The notes below the pieces were generated by a model. That model made no database searches, was not told the origin of the DNA, and saw nothing but the letters and a program-made list of their open reading frames with translations. From Congregibacter sp. (lineage in GTDB: Bacteria > Pseudomonadota > Gammaproteobacteria > Pseudomonadales > Halieaceae): a DNA stretch of 12,293 nucleotides. This document shows positions 1-8,735 of this stretch, piece by piece. Position numbers and translations under genes: made by a program. Location of the stretch: positions 1 through 12,293 of the forward strand of contig JACETJ010000027.1 of the NCBI GenBank assembly GCA_013911345.1, read 5' to 3'. How positions within the stretch are numbered: the stretch's first letter is position 1; the number at the start of each line of letters is the position of its first letter.

Positions 1-2
1 AC

Positions 3-260
3 GTCGTCCCTCGCGACATAGCTCGCGATGAATCTCCAGAGGTGGCTGCCTGGGAGTTGGTGACCTTTGGGCTATTTATCGGCGTGGGCGGTCAATTGAG
101 AGAAGACGCGGCGGTGATCACAGAGTGGTATGTGGCCCACCAGAACGCGCTGCTTTATTGCACCTATGCCTGTGACGAAGAGGATGAGGGATTGGATGCT
201 GCCGCGGTAGACGAAATATTAGCGACGCTGGTACCCGGCGATGCACTGATGGAAGCGTGA
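3..260 (+). CDS. C-terminal part of an unidentified protein (5' end outside window)
   Basis: The frame is open from the left edge (position 3) to a TGA at 258-260, so this is most likely the last 85 residues of a gene that begins upstream. A GTG at 42 could serve as an internal start, but no good ribosome binding site precedes it. The fragment is acidic, with a hydrophobic aromatic stretch (WELVTFGLFIGVGG), two Cys near the middle (LLYCTYACDEEDEG) and an acidic helix-like end (AAAVDEILATL). I do not recognise the family. It converges on rsxE, with 52 bases between the two stop codons. In E. coli and Pseudomonas the gene after rnfE/rsxE is nth (endonuclease III). This fragment is on the opposite strand and shows none of the Fe-S Cys pattern of Nth. 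The coding call is fairly safe; the function is unknown. Confidence 0.6.
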   Translation, partial: VVPRDIARDESPEVAAWELVTFGLFIGVGGQLREDAAVITEWYVAHQNALLYCTYACDEEDEGLDAAAVDEILATLVPGDALMEA

Positions 261-287
261 CCATCCTGCCCTGATTATGGGGCCCGC

Positions 288-313
288 TGTAAAACGGCTC
301 AGCTGGAGCCCGT
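288..313 (-). terminator. Probable intrinsic terminator of the rsx operon
   Basis: Read on the minus strand, the bases overlapping the rsxE stop codon form a GC-rich hairpin: GGGCTC, a CAGCT loop region, then GAGCC, extended by ACGG/CCGT with one bulged G. It is followed at once by TTTT. Position, stem and T-run fit a rho-independent terminator at the end of the operon. The T-run is short. Read on the + strand the same stem is followed by only TT, so it would end the left-edge gene less well. Confidence 0.6.
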
Positions 314-1026
314 TATGAGACTGTCCCCGTGACTCGTACCCGTTTGCTGCCGGCGACCGGGGCATCCGTTTTGGCCTTTGCGCGTTGCTCAAGACTGGTA
401 TCGATCTGATTCTTAAGGGCAATCAGACACCCCGTGACCAGGAAAGCGCCGGGCGGGAGGACTGCTACGAGGAAGGGATAGTCCACGTTGAAGACCTGCC
501 AGCGCCAGGACTCCGCCCCGGCACCGAACAGCAGTTGCATGTCCGCAAAGAGCGCGCCGGTGCCCAGTAATTCGCGGATTGCTCCCAATAATACGAGTAC
601 CGCACCAAACCCGACCCCCATGATGAAGCCATCATAGAGCGCAGCAGGCACCGCGTTTTTGCGGGCAAATGCATCGGCCCGGCCCAGAATGATGCAATTG
701 GTCGTGATGAGCGGCAGGAAAATCCCAAGGATCTGATAGAGCTCGTAACTGTAGGCCTGCATGAGCAGCTCGGTGACGGTCACCGCCGCGGCGATGATCA
801 TCACAAATACCGGGAGCCGGATGGTGTCAGACACCACCGAGCGAATGAGTGAAACGGTGGTGTTAGAGACCACTAATACAAAAAGCGTCGCCGCAGCCAA
901 CCCGAGTGCATTGACGGTAGAGGCGGTGACCGCAAGCAGAGGGCACAGCCCCAACAACTGGACCAGTGCGGGGTTATTCTTCCACAGCCCGTTGAGTGTC
1001 AGTTGGCGATAAGAGGTACTGCTCAT
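313..1026 (-). CDS. rsxE: Rnf/Rsx electron transport complex subunit E
   Basis: Integral inner-membrane subunit of the Rnf complex, which couples electron flow between ferredoxin and NAD to ion movement; in E. coli the equivalent Rsx complex keeps SoxR reduced. The 237 residues contain about six hydrophobic helices and the family signatures [10 protein letters not shown] (residues 24-33) and [16 protein letters not shown] (100-115). Cys28 and Cys111 match the paired Cys of NqrD/NqrE-type proteins that hold an intramembrane iron-sulfur centre, shared with RsxA. The C-terminal tail from about residue 210 is polar, basic and probably cytoplasmic. The ATG start overlaps the rsxG stop by four bases (ATGA), so translation is probably coupled. 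This is the last gene of the operon; the expected downstream nth is absent. Confidence 0.95.
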   Translation of the reverse strand: MSSTSYRQLTLNGLWKNNPALVQLLGLCPLLAVTASTVNALGLAAATLFVLVVSNTTVSLIRSVVSDTIRLPVFVMIIAAAVTVTELLMQAYSYELYQILGIFLPLITTNCIILGRADAFARKNAVPAALYDGFIMGVGFGAVLVLLGAIRELLGTGALFADMQLLFGAGAESWRWQVFNVDYPFLVAVLPPGAFLVTGCLIALKNQIDTSLEQRAKAKTDAPVAGSKRVRVTGTVS

Positions 1027-1658
1027 GCGGAGTCCGCTTCCGTTTCAAAAAGGGTTGACGCGTTCAGGGTAGCGTACTCGAGTGCTCGGCGAGTGGCGAG
1101 GATCACTGCGCGGGGGGTCACCGTTGCCCCTGTGAATTGATCGAACACGCCACCTGCTTTTTCAACATTCCAGCCGCTCAATGCTGGATTGGCTAGACTG
1201 CGCTCATTGAAATCGAGGACCCAGTCGGATTTACGAAGATCGACTTTGTCACCCAGCCCAGGCGTCTCCCGGTGTGCAACCACGCGTACCCCTGCCACCG
1301 AGCCATCCCGGCGAACGCCCACCAGAGCGCGGATATCACCACTGTATCCGTCCCGGGCGGTGGCGGGCAGAATAACGCCGATAACGGTATTTCCCTGCCT
1401 TACACGATAACCCTGACGGCCCTCTCTGATGCCAAGTAGTGGGGTCTCTGCGGCCACCTCAAACACGTCATCGACGATCTCGTTGTCATGCGTGTCAGGC
1501 GGAAAAATCTCCAGCAGTTGCCGCGCCTCTGCGCGCCGCACCTCAAAGTCGATTTGTGCCTTGGTGCTGAGGTAGGTCCAGCCGATGGCGACCGACGTGA
1601 TGGCTGCGAACAGCGACAGCACAGTGCCGCTCAGACCGATCGATGCCAGCCACTTCAT
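1023..1658 (-). CDS. rsxG: Rnf/Rsx complex subunit G, covalent-FMN protein
   Basis: Electron-carrying subunit with one N-terminal membrane helix (about residues 6-28) and a periplasmic FMN-binding domain. The flavinylation motif reads DQFTGATVT at residues 173-181. By comparison with the Dxx[S/T]GAT consensus, Thr179 is the likely site where ApbE attaches FMN through a phosphoester bond. Other conserved blocks are [11 protein letters not shown] (129-139) and the stretch [11 protein letters not shown] (105-115). The length of 211 residues is normal for the family. The ATG overlaps the rsxD stop by four bases, and a GGGAG about nine bases upstream can act as ribosome binding site. No apbE gene lies in this window, so the flavin transferase must be encoded elsewhere. 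Confidence 0.95.
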   Translation of the reverse strand: MKWLASIGLSGTVLSLFAAITSVAIGWTYLSTKAQIDFEVRRAEARQLLEIFPPDTHDNEIVDDVFEVAAETPLLGIREGRQGYRVRQGNTVIGVILPATARDGYSGDIRALVGVRRDGSVAGVRVVAHRETPGLGDKVDLRKSDWVLDFNERSLANPALSGWNVEKAGGVFDQFTGATVTPRAVILATRRALEYATLNASTLFETEADSA

Positions 1659-2677
1659 GACTCGCGACTCCCGGTGCCGTACACCTTGGGCTGGGTGTAG
1701 TGATCGATAAAGGGCGCACAGAAATTCAGGATCAATACCGCGAACGCGACCGCGTCGGGGTAGTTGCCCAGCGTACGAATGAGATAAATCAAGACACCAA
1801 TCAGTGCGCCGAATATCAGCCGGCCCTGGTTCGATACCGCAGAGCTGACCGGGTCAGTGATAATAAAAAACGCTGCGAACATGGTCGCGCCGCTGAACAG
1901 GTGAAACATTGCGCTGCCGCCACTTTTGGAGCTACCGCCGTCGTAGCCCATGAGCGCACAGACAGCCAGTGCCGCGAGCATCGCGAACGGTGCATGCCAG
2001 GTAAATACCCGCCGATAAAGGAGCCACGCGCCACCCAATAGAAAGGCGAGGTTGGCCTCGAACCAGCCAATGCCACCCCAACTAGTGAGCTCAGGGCTAC
2101 TGGTGAGCAAATCCTCAAACAGCAGCCCGGTGTTCTGCCGGAGTAAGTCAAGCGGTGTGGCGGCGGTGACCGCATCGATCGTTGATGGCGAGAAAAGGTG
2201 CTGGAAGGTGTCGGTGATGCCAGGGACCTCCGCCAAACCGCGCGGTGAGGCCCAGGCGCTCATCTGCACGGGAAAGGAGATCAGCAGCACCACATAGCCC
2301 ACCATAGCGGGGTTGAAGGGGTTGTAGCCCAAACCGCCAAACACTTGCTTGCCCAGCAGCACCGACGTCAATACGCCAATCACAATCAGCCACCATGGGG
2401 CGTAGGGCGGGAGTGCGATACACAGCAGTGTCGACGTGACAAGCACGCTGAGATCGCTCACTGCGACCCTCGGGTCGCGACCGCGAAGCGCCACAATGCC
2501 GTACTCGCATGCGACAGCAATCAGGCCGCCAAAGATAATGTTCACCAGCGTGCCCGGCCCAAAATAAGCGGTTAGCACCACGACCCCGGGTAGCGTCGCC
2601 AACAGGACATCCCGCATCACCGCGGATACTCGGCTCTGGCCAGAGGCGTGCGGAGAAGTGACCTTAAGTAGGCTCAA
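1655..2677 (-). CDS. rsxD: Rnf/Rsx complex subunit D, membrane covalent-FMN protein
   Basis: Polytopic inner-membrane subunit (340 residues, about eight to ten hydrophobic segments) carrying a second covalent FMN. The likely attachment site is Thr174 in DAVTAATPLD (168-177). It fits the Dxx[S/T]xAT pattern but has Thr-Ala in place of the common Ser-Gly. Other family blocks are GGLGYNPFNPAMVGY (114-128) and FSGATMFAAFFIITDPVSSA (261-280). The start is a TTG at 2677 that overlaps the rsxC stop (TTGA). An AGGAG lies eight bases upstream, and the N-terminus LLKVTSPH resembles known RnfD proteins; the next in-frame Met (residue 21) would remove conserved sequence. The gene overlaps rsxG by four bases. 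Confidence 0.95.
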   Translation of the reverse strand: MSLLKVTSPHASGQSRVSAVMRDVLLATLPGVVVLTAYFGPGTLVNIIFGGLIAVACEYGIVALRGRDPRVAVSDLSVLVTSTLLCIALPPYAPWWLIVIGVLTSVLLGKQVFGGLGYNPFNPAMVGYVVLLISFPVQMSAWASPRGLAEVPGITDTFQHLFSPSTIDAVTAATPLDLLRQNTGLLFEDLLTSSPELTSWGGIGWFEANLAFLLGGAWLLYRRVFTWHAPFAMLAALAVCALMGYDGGSSKSGGSAMFHLFSGATMFAAFFIITDPVSSAVSNQGRLIFGALIGVLIYLIRTLGNYPDAVAFAVLILNFCAPFIDHYTQPKVYGTGSRES

Positions 2678-4215
2678 GGCGCCTGCTCCTGATTGCTGTT
2701 CTGGTCTTCTTTGCGCGCTTTGGCGCGCTCAATAGCAGCCTGAATGGGATCAACCCCATCCTGGGCCGCTTTATTCTGTGCTGCGGCCTTGCGGGCAGCG
2801 CGTTTGGCTTCTCTCTCGGCGGCCTCGGTTTCCAGGCGAATCTGACGGGCCTCAAATCGCTCTCGCGAGTTATCCGAGCGCTGTTTTTCCTGCTCGCTGT
2901 CACGAATCTGTCCCTTGGCCGCCCGGTAGTACTGCACCAGTGGTATTTGACTTGGGCAGACATAGGCACAGGCGCCACACTCAATACAGTCAAACAAACG
3001 GTGCTCTGCCAGTTGCTCTTGATCTTTTGCCCGCGCATACCAATAGAGTTGCTGGGGGAGCAGCGAGGCGGGACAGGCCTCGGCGCAGTGCCCGCAGCGG
3101 ATGCAGGGCTTTGCGGGCTCGGGTAAGGGCAGCTCTTCGGGCGTTGGCGCGAGCAGGCAGTTGGTGATCTTGGTGATCGGCGCGCTCAGGTCCGATACGG
3201 CAAATCCCATCATCGGGCCGCCGTGAATGATGCGCTGGTGGGGTGCAGCGCTGAGGTCTGCGTGTGTCAGCAGGGCCGTGATCGGAGTGCCGAGACAAGC
3301 CGTCACGTTTTGCGGTGAGGCCAGCGCCTCGCCGGTGAGTGTGACAATGCGGTGCGTCAGCGGCGCACCATCGATGATGGCCCGCTTGGTGGCGACCGCT
3401 GTACCCGGACTGACGCAGAGTAGCCCAATATCTGCCGGGATCCCGCCCGAGGGAACCTGCTCCCCGGTCAGGATTTCGATGATCTGTTTTTCCCCGCCTG
3501 ATGGGTACTTGGTGGGGAATGTCGCCAACTCGATATCTGCGCCTGATCGCGCAATAGCAGCCTCGACGCTAGCGATGGCATCCGGTTTATTGTCTTCGAT
3601 GCCGATCAGGATCGCCTTAGCAGAGACAATATGCGCCAGGATCTGAGCTCCCTCGATCAATTCGTCTGCCTGACACTGCATCAGCGTGTCATCCGCCGTG
3701 ATGTAGGGTTCGCACTCGGTACCATTTATCAGCAGTGTTTCGATCTGCCGCGCAGGCCCCGGGCTCAGCTTCACGGCGGTGGGAAAGCCAGCGCCACCCA
3801 TGCCGGCAATGCCCGCCGCCCGCACCTGCTCCACCAGCGTAGCGGCGTCCAGACCTCGCCAGTCGGCGATTCCGGTGAAGGACAACCACTCATCCTGACC
3901 ATCCGCTTCAATCACAATGCACTGGTCTTCAAATCCAGATGCGTGGGCGATGGGCCGCGCTTCGATCGCCGTCACAACGCCGGACGTTGGAGCGTGCACC
4001 GGCACACTCATCACGCCCTGAGCCTCGGCGATGGTTTGTCCCCCAAGTACACGGTCACCTATGTTCACGATCGGTTGAGCCGGCACGCCAAGGTGCTGGC
4101 GCAGAGGCAGCACTAAAACGGGTGGAATAGGTGCCGTGTCGAGTTCCCCCGGGCGCGATAGGGCTTTGCGTTCGGGCGGATGGATGCCACCGTGGATATC
4201 GTGAATCGTTCTCAT
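2674..4215 (-). CDS. rsxC: Rnf/Rsx complex subunit C, NADH-binding Fe-S protein
   Basis: Peripheral cytoplasmic subunit that carries the NAD(H)/FMN site and two [4Fe-4S] clusters. The nucleotide/FMN region related to the 51-kDa subunit of complex I is visible as [13 protein letters not shown] (138-150), [13 protein letters not shown] (164-176) and [16 protein letters not shown] (236-251). The cluster Cys are 371, 374, 377, 381 and 410, 413, 416, 420 (two CxxCxxCxxxCP motifs). After about residue 430 comes a charged Glu/Arg/Ala-rich, coiled-coil-like tail. The 513 residues are close to the minimal RnfC; E. coli RsxC is much longer because of a repetitive Ala-rich tail. The gene overlaps rsxB and rsxD by four bases each. 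The ATG has only a weak GGA upstream, which suggests translational coupling. Confidence 0.96.
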   Translation of the reverse strand: MRTIHDIHGGIHPPERKALSRPGELDTAPIPPVLVLPLRQHLGVPAQPIVNIGDRVLGGQTIAEAQGVMSVPVHAPTSGVVTAIEARPIAHASGFEDQCIVIEADGQDEWLSFTGIADWRGLDAATLVEQVRAAGIAGMGGAGFPTAVKLSPGPARQIETLLINGTECEPYITADDTLMQCQADELIEGAQILAHIVSAKAILIGIEDNKPDAIASVEAAIARSGADIELATFPTKYPSGGEKQIIEILTGEQVPSGGIPADIGLLCVSPGTAVATKRAIIDGAPLTHRIVTLTGEALASPQNVTACLGTPITALLTHADLSAAPHQRIIHGGPMMGFAVSDLSAPITKITNCLLAPTPEELPLPEPAKPCIRCGHCAEACPASLLPQQLYWYARAKDQEQLAEHRLFDCIECGACAYVCPSQIPLVQYYRAAKGQIRDSEQEKQRSDNSRERFEARQIRLETEAAEREAKRAARKAAAQNKAAQDGVDPIQAAIERAKARKEDQNSNQEQAP

Positions 4216-4823
4216 GCGGCGTTCCGGGTTGCCGCATCCGTCGCAATCACGTCGAAGCGCGGCGCTCTATCCTCGGGAAGCGGCCAATGCCAGAAACCAA
4301 TACCTTCTTTGCGGGTAATGAGGTCAATGCAGTCGACGGGGCACGGTTCAATACACAAATCGCACCCTGTGCATTCGTCGGCGATGACGGTATGCATCAC
4401 TTTGGCAGCGCCGAGGATGGCATCGACGGGGCAGGCCTGAATACATTTTGTGCAACCAATACATTCATCCTCACGAATCCAAGCGACCACGGGTTCTTTT
4501 TCAACGCCGTGTTCAGCATCTAGGGGCTGGGGTTCGACATCCAACAGGTCAGCTAGCGCTTGAATGGTTTCTTCACCACCCGGTGGGCACTTGTTGATGG
4601 CATCACCATCTGCAATCGCCTCGGAGTAGGGCCGGCAACCCGGATACCCACACTGGCCACATTGGGTCTGGGGCAGCAGCGCGTTGATCTGCTCGCTGAT
4701 GGGATTGCCTTCAACCCGGAACCGAATGGCGGCAAAGCCCAGTAACGCACCAAAAATAGCGCCCAGACCCAGTAACGCGCTGAGTGCAGCCAGAAGCGGT
4801 TGATCGCTGAGCATGGCCAACAT
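4212..4823 (-). CDS. rsxB: Rnf/Rsx complex subunit B, poly-ferredoxin
   Basis: Ferredoxin-like subunit of 203 residues that passes electrons within the complex. It has an N-terminal membrane helix (about residues 8-33), then a 4Fe-4S domain with Cys55, 58, 63 and 79 ([10 protein letters not shown]). Two classic ferredoxin motifs follow, with Cys121, 124, 127, 131 and Cys151, 154, 157, 161. The pattern therefore predicts three [4Fe-4S] clusters. The C-terminal 35 residues (from [13 protein letters not shown]) are a polar extension. The start ATG at 4823 shares one base with the rsxA stop (TGATG). A second in-frame ATG three codons later (4814) is an alternative start. The rsxC ATG overlaps its stop. 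Confidence 0.95.
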   Translation of the reverse strand: MLAMLSDQPLLAALSALLGLGAIFGALLGFAAIRFRVEGNPISEQINALLPQTQCGQCGYPGCRPYSEAIADGDAINKCPPGGEETIQALADLLDVEPQPLDAEHGVEKEPVVAWIREDECIGCTKCIQACPVDAILGAAKVMHTVIADECTGCDLCIEPCPVDCIDLITRKEGIGFWHWPLPEDRAPRFDVIATDAATRNAA

Positions 4824-5401
4824 CAGATCAATCCCGCGAAGCCCATAAAGGCGAGGGAAGCGAGCCCCGCTGTAATCATGCCAATCGCCGCCCCCTGAAA
4901 GGGTTCGGGTACATCAGCAACGGTCAATCGTTCGCGCATGGCCGCAAAGAGGATCAGGACCAGCGAGAATCCGAGTGCCGCACCCAGTCCATAGAACAGC
5001 GACTCAATGAAATTATGCGCCTGATTGATGTTGAGTAACGCCACACCCAGTACTGCGCAATTGGTGGTAATCAGCGGCAGAAAAACGCCGAGAACCCGAT
5101 GCAGAAGCGGACTGGTTTTACGCACCACCATTTCGGTGAACTGCACCACGACGGCGATCACTAGAATGAAACTGATGGTGCGCAGATAAGCGAGATCAAG
5201 AGGGACTAGCAGATAGTTGTAGGTCAGGTAGCTGCAGACTGAGGCGAGCGTCAGCACGAAGGTGGTCGCGACGGACATACCCATGGCAGTCTCGAGTTTG
5301 TTGGACACGCCCATGAAGGGGCACAGCCCTAAAAACTGTACCAACACGAAGTTGTTGACCAAGACCGCGCCCACCAAGAGCAGCGCGATATCACCCAGCA
5401 T
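4823..5401 (-). CDS. rsxA: Rnf/Rsx complex subunit A
   Basis: First gene of the operon: an integral membrane protein of 192 residues with six hydrophobic helices, homologous to RsxE. Signatures are [18 protein letters not shown] (18-35) and [16 protein letters not shown] (104-119). Cys27 and Cys115 occupy the positions of the paired Cys that, with those of RsxE, hold an iron-sulfur centre in the middle of the membrane in the related Nqr complex. The ATG has a strong ribosome binding site (AGGGGG, five bases away). It lies 86 bases downstream of metG on the same strand, so it could be read from metG as well as from its own promoter. Confidence 0.96.
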   Translation of the reverse strand: MLGDIALLLVGAVLVNNFVLVQFLGLCPFMGVSNKLETAMGMSVATTFVLTLASVCSYLTYNYLLVPLDLAYLRTISFILVIAVVVQFTEMVVRKTSPLLHRVLGVFLPLITTNCAVLGVALLNINQAHNFIESLFYGLGAALGFSLVLILFAAMRERLTVADVPEPFQGAAIGMITAGLASLAFMGFAGLI

Positions 5402-5487
5402 GTCATCCCCCTGCGGCGGACTGAAATCGACTCAAAACCGCAATAGTAAGCAATATATCAGGTGTCTGACAGGAAGTATCTGCGCAC
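5402..5487 (-). promoter_or_regulatory. Leader of the rsx operon (possible promoter plus strong RBS)
   Basis: These 86 bases separate the metG stop from the rsxA ATG. A clear Shine-Dalgarno sequence (AGGGGG, 5407-5412 on the minus strand) precedes rsxA. AT-rich hexamers that could be a -10 box occur at 5452-5457 (TATATT) and 5443-5448 (TACTAT), but neither has a convincing -35 box at proper spacing. No hairpin with a T-run is visible after metG, so read-through from metG is possible. The promoter call is weak; the ribosome binding site is solid. Confidence 0.4.
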
Positions 5488-7137
5488 TCAGGCGCCGTTT
5501 TTGCTGGCCTCGACCATCACGCTTACTACGTCGCTTTCGACGCGCTGCAACAGTGGCTCAAACGGGGCGAGTTCATGCGCGACCAGCGGTGCTTCAAGGG
5601 CTGTCCAGTCGAGAGAGCATTGCAGAAACGCTTCGGATTTTTCGGCCATCGTGGGCAGGACGGGCTTGAGGTATGTGGCCAACGCGCGGAACAAATTGAT
5701 ACCGACAGAGCAGACCGCCTGTACCTCGTTCTCAAGCGTCTCATCCTTGGCCATCACCCAGGGCTTCTTGTCATCAATATATTGGTTGGCCCGGTCCGCG
5801 AGCGCAATGATCTCGCGCATGGCGCGATTGAACTCCCGCGCCTCAAAGAGCGCAGCAATCTGGTCACCAGCGTCAATAAACGACTGGACCAATTCCGGCT
5901 CCGCGCAGTTGTCACTCATCTGATTGTCAAACTTCTTGCGCAGGAAGCCCGCGCAGCGACTGGCGATATTGACGACTTTGCCGATCAAGTCCGAGTTGAC
6001 GCGCTGCACAAAGTCATCAAGGTTGAGATCAATGTCGTCGACGCCACTGGAAAGCTTGGCGGCGTAGTAGTACCGCAGATACTCTGGGTCGAGGTGGTTC
6101 AGGTAAGTGTCCGCGAGGATAAAAGTACCCCTGCTCTTGGACATTTTGACCCCGTTCACCGTGAGAAAACCGTGGGCATAAACGGCCGTCGGTTGCCTCA
6201 GCCCGGCGGCGTCTAGCATCGCCGGCCAGAACAGACCGTGAAAGTTCACAATGTCTTTGCCGATGAAGTGATACAGCTCGGTGTCACCTTCGGGTAGCCA
6301 GTAGGCGTCAAAGTCATCACCCTGTTCGCGGCACAGGACTTCGTGGCTGGCCATGTACCCGATCGGCGCATCGAGCCAGACATAAAAGTACTTCTCGGGA
6401 TAACCGGGGATCTCGAAACCAAAGTAGGGGGCATCCCGGCTGATGTCCCAGTCTTGCAGTCCGGTTTCGAGCCATTCTTTTAGCTTGTTGGCAATCGGGG
6501 GCTGCAGTTGGCCGCTGTTGATCCAGTCAGTCAAAAGCCCTTCGAAATGGCCGAGTTGGAAAAACAGGTGGCTCGAGTCTTTATCAACAGGCTCCGCACC
6601 CGAGAGCGCCGAGACCGGATCAATCAGGTCGGCCGGGGAGTAGGTGGCACCGCAAGCCTCGCAGTTGTCCCCGTACTGATCCGGCGCTCCGCACTTTGGG
6701 CACGTGCCTTTGATGAATCGATCCGCAAGGAAGAGGCCTTTCTCAGGGTCGAACGCCTGCGTGATGTCGCGCACGGCAATGTGCCCCCCTGCCTCTAGCC
6801 GCTCGAAAATGGTCTCTGACCAGCGCCGGTTTTCGGGTGAATGGGTTGAATGGTAGTGGTCGAAATGGATCAGAAAGCCGGCCGAGTCCCGCTCGTGCTG
6901 CGCCTGAATCGCGGCGATATGCTCTTCCGGTGTGCGATGAGCGGCTTCTGCGGAGAGCATGATGGCCGTGCCGTGCGCGTCGTCGGCACATACGTAACGG
7001 CAGTGGTGGCCGCGAGAGCGCTGAAAACGTACCCAAATATCCGTCTGAACTTGCTCGAGCATATGTCCGAGGTGCAGGGGTGCGTTGGCATAGGGTAATG
7101 CCGACGTCACCAGAATGTTTCTCGGGGTGGTACTCAT
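5488..7137 (-). CDS. metG: Methionyl-tRNA synthetase, short form without C-terminal tRNA-binding domain
   Basis: Class I aminoacyl-tRNA synthetase that charges tRNA-Met in the cytoplasm. The HIGH-type motif is HLGH (22-25, in [14 protein letters not shown]), the KMSKS loop is at 331-335, and the zinc knuckle uses Cys146, 149, 159 and 162. The C-terminal half is the helical anticodon-binding domain, with KPWVMAKD near 458-465. The protein ends at residue 549 with VEASKNGA. This corresponds to the linker where E. coli-type MetRS (about 677 residues) continues into a dimerising, Trbp111/EMAPII-like domain. No remnant of that domain is visible in the 86 bases downstream. E. coli MetRS cut at about residue 550 is known to be an active monomer, so the gene is probably functional. 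It is divergent from apbC. Confidence 0.96.
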   Translation of the reverse strand: MSTTPRNILVTSALPYANAPLHLGHMLEQVQTDIWVRFQRSRGHHCRYVCADDAHGTAIMLSAEAAHRTPEEHIAAIQAQHERDSAGFLIHFDHYHSTHSPENRRWSETIFERLEAGGHIAVRDITQAFDPEKGLFLADRFIKGTCPKCGAPDQYGDNCEACGATYSPADLIDPVSALSGAEPVDKDSSHLFFQLGHFEGLLTDWINSGQLQPPIANKLKEWLETGLQDWDISRDAPYFGFEIPGYPEKYFYVWLDAPIGYMASHEVLCREQGDDFDAYWLPEGDTELYHFIGKDIVNFHGLFWPAMLDAAGLRQPTAVYAHGFLTVNGVKMSKSRGTFILADTYLNHLDPEYLRYYYAAKLSSGVDDIDLNLDDFVQRVNSDLIGKVVNIASRCAGFLRKKFDNQMSDNCAEPELVQSFIDAGDQIAALFEAREFNRAMREIIALADRANQYIDDKKPWVMAKDETLENEVQAVCSVGINLFRALATYLKPVLPTMAEKSEAFLQCSLDWTALEAPLVAHELAPFEPLLQRVESDVVSVMVEASKNGA

Positions 7138-7263
7138 GAGGCGCGCGATCCGGCGTGAAACGGCGCGCAGTCTACCGGATTTTCGTTGTTTTCGCTGTGG
7201 ACGGTGATCGGAAGATGGGGCGGGCGCGGTATACTTACCTCATAGCAGTCAACAAGGATAAGA
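7138..7263. promoter_or_regulatory. Divergent promoter region between metG and apbC
   Basis: These 126 non-coding bases separate two divergent start codons. On the + strand, TATACT at 7230-7235 is a good -10 candidate for apbC, but no matching -35 is visible. The AAGGA at 7254-7258 is its ribosome binding site, five bases from the GTG. For metG, TAGACT-like and TATACC-like hexamers on the minus strand are possible -10 boxes, and its ribosome binding site is poor. A GGCGCGC motif occurs twice next to the metG start. I see no known operator or riboswitch. Confidence 0.4.
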
Positions 7264-8070
7264 GTGGTGCCATCTCCCCACTATGTGGTCGCCGTTGCCT
7301 CCGGGAAAGGGGGTGTCGGCAAGTCAACCGTCACCACCAATCTGGCCGCGGCCCTTAAACAGCAGGGACTGTCTGTCGGTCTGCTGGATGCCGATATCTA
7401 CGGCCCGAGTCAACAACTCATGTTGGGCGTCTCCGACAACGTCACCCCCGACCAGCAAGACGGCGAGTTCCTTTTGCCGGTCGAAGCGCACGGACTAAAA
7501 ACCATGTCGATGGGCTACCTAAGCTCCGCCAAGACGCCCATGGTATGGCGCGGACCGATGGCCAGCTCGGCGATGGCGCAGTTGCTGGAAAAAACCCTGT
7601 GGGGCGACCTCGACGTCTTATTGGTCGATATGCCCCCGGGTACCGGGGACATCCAGCTCACGCTGGCACAGCGGGCGACCCTCTCGGGCGCCGTGATTGT
7701 GACAACGCCGCAGGACATTGCGCTACTGGATGCGCGCAAGGGCATCGAGATGTTTCAAAAAGTCGAAGTACCGGTGCTGGGTTTGATTGAGAATATGGCA
7801 GCTCACGTCTGCACCCAATGCGGACACGTAGAGCCGCTCTTCGGCGAGGCGGGCGGGCAGCAGCTGGCTGCGCGTTACGAGCTACCCTTACTGGGTCAAA
7901 TCCCCCTCGATAAAGCGATACGCGAGTACTCCGATGCTGGACAACCTCTGGTATTAGCAGAGCCAGATGGCGCTATCGCAGAAATCTACCGCAACGCCGC
8001 GATGCAACTGATGGCTGCCTTGGGGCAGCAACAACCAGCAGCGGCGCCCGTCATCAGCATGGGTGATTGA
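7264..8070 (+). CDS. apbC: Mrp/ApbC-type iron-sulfur cluster carrier ATPase, short form
   Basis: Cytoplasmic P-loop ATPase of the Mrp/NBP35 family, which binds and hands over [4Fe-4S] clusters to apoproteins. The deviant Walker A motif is [10 protein letters not shown] (13-22), the switch region is VDMPPGTGD (121-129), and the bridging cluster ligands are the CxxC at Cys183/Cys186 (HVCTQCGH). At 268 residues it is about 95 residues shorter than E. coli Mrp (about 369) because the N-terminal MIP18/DUF59 domain is missing; the protein starts nine residues before the ATPase fold. The GTG at 7264 has AAGGA five bases upstream; an adjacent in-frame GTG at 7267 is also possible. It lies 41 bases before dcd and probably shares its transcript. 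The metG-apbC-dcd arrangement also occurs in Pseudomonas. Confidence 0.93.
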   Translation: MVPSPHYVVAVASGKGGVGKSTVTTNLAAALKQQGLSVGLLDADIYGPSQQLMLGVSDNVTPDQQDGEFLLPVEAHGLKTMSMGYLSSAKTPMVWRGPMASSAMAQLLEKTLWGDLDVLLVDMPPGTGDIQLTLAQRATLSGAVIVTTPQDIALLDARKGIEMFQKVEVPVLGLIENMAAHVCTQCGHVEPLFGEAGGQQLAARYELPLLGQIPLDKAIREYSDAGQPLVLAEPDGAIAEIYRNAAMQLMAALGQQQPAAAPVISMGD

Positions 8071-8099
8071 GTCAGGTCAGCCCCCACACATTCAGTAGC

Positions 8100-8114
8100 A
8101 GGAGAACACCCTTG
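8100..8114 (+). promoter_or_regulatory. Ribosome binding site that fixes a TTG start for dcd
   Basis: AGGAGA at 8100-8105 lies six bases before TTG at 8112-8114. This start gives an N-terminus ([13 protein letters not shown]) of the type seen in Pseudomonas Dcd. The earlier in-frame TTG at 8067 overlaps the apbC stop, would add 15 residues without similarity to Dcd, and would place the AGGAGA inside the coding region. Confidence 0.8.
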
Positions 8115-8678
8115 AGTATCAAGTCAGACCGATGGATTCGCCGCATGGCAGAGCAGGAGGGCATGATCGAGCCTTTCGCCCCCGACCAGATACGTATGGA
8201 CGGTGACCGGCGGCTGATTTCGTATGGCACCTCGAGCTATGGCTACGACGTGCGGTGCTCGCGAGAGTTCAAGGTATTTACCAACATTCACTCAGCGACG
8301 GTAGACCCCAAACATTTTGACGAGGACAGTTTTGTCCATGTTGAGGGCGACGTTTGCGTGATTCCGCCAAACTCCTTCGCATTGGCTTGCACGGTGGAGT
8401 ACTTTCGCATTCCTCGCAATGTGCTGACCATTTGTTTGGGCAAGTCGACTTACGCGCGCTGCGGCATCATCGTCAATGTGACGCCACTCGAGCCGGAATG
8501 GGAGGGCCACGTCACATTGGAGTTTTCCAATACCACGACGCTGCCGGCCAAAATCTACGCGAATGAGGGTGTGGCACAAATGCTGTTCTTTGAGTCCGAC
8601 GAGGTCTGCGAGACGAGCTACGCTGACAGAGGTGGCAAGTATCAGGGCCAACGGGGCGTCACGCTCCCCAGAGCCTAG
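8112..8678 (+). CDS. dcd: dCTP deaminase
   Basis: Converts dCTP to dUTP, the first step in the main route to dTTP in many Gram-negative bacteria; it acts as a cytoplasmic homotrimer. The 188-residue product contains [14 protein letters not shown] (36-49), IPPNSFALA (84-92), the catalytic block [10 protein letters not shown] (110-119, with Ser112 and Arg116), HVTLEFSN (133-140, with the presumed general base Glu137) and the C-terminal nucleotide-binding [14 protein letters not shown] (173-186). Length and sequence match the Pseudomonas-type enzyme. The start is TTG, chosen for its ribosome binding site and homology. The gene follows apbC on the same strand and converges with the DUF3108 gene, 57 bases away. 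Confidence 0.96.
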   Translation: MSIKSDRWIRRMAEQEGMIEPFAPDQIRMDGDRRLISYGTSSYGYDVRCSREFKVFTNIHSATVDPKHFDEDSFVHVEGDVCVIPPNSFALACTVEYFRIPRNVLTICLGKSTYARCGIIVNVTPLEPEWEGHVTLEFSNTTTLPAKIYANEGVAQMLFFESDEVCETSYADRGGKYQGQRGVTLPRA

Positions 8679-8735
8679 ACGCTGTTAAAGGGGTCGCTGG
8701 ATGCGGGGCCTACAGCCCGGCGTCAGACTGAGAGA

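Noticed and set aside
3227..4116. Long + strand open frames (139 and 161 codons) across rsxC
   Set aside because: They lie antisense to an intact, strongly conserved rsxC, have no recognised family and no good ribosome binding sites; typical shadows in GC-rich DNA.
8292..8651. 119-codon open frame antisense to dcd
   Set aside because: dcd is complete with catalytic residues on the other strand; the antisense product looks like no known protein.
8678..8724. Possible terminator between dcd and the DUF3108 gene (GGGC-CTACA-GCCC at 8706-8718, outer GACGC/GCGTC)
   Set aside because: The stem is only four perfect pairs with a G-G mismatch outside it, and neither strand has a T-run after it.
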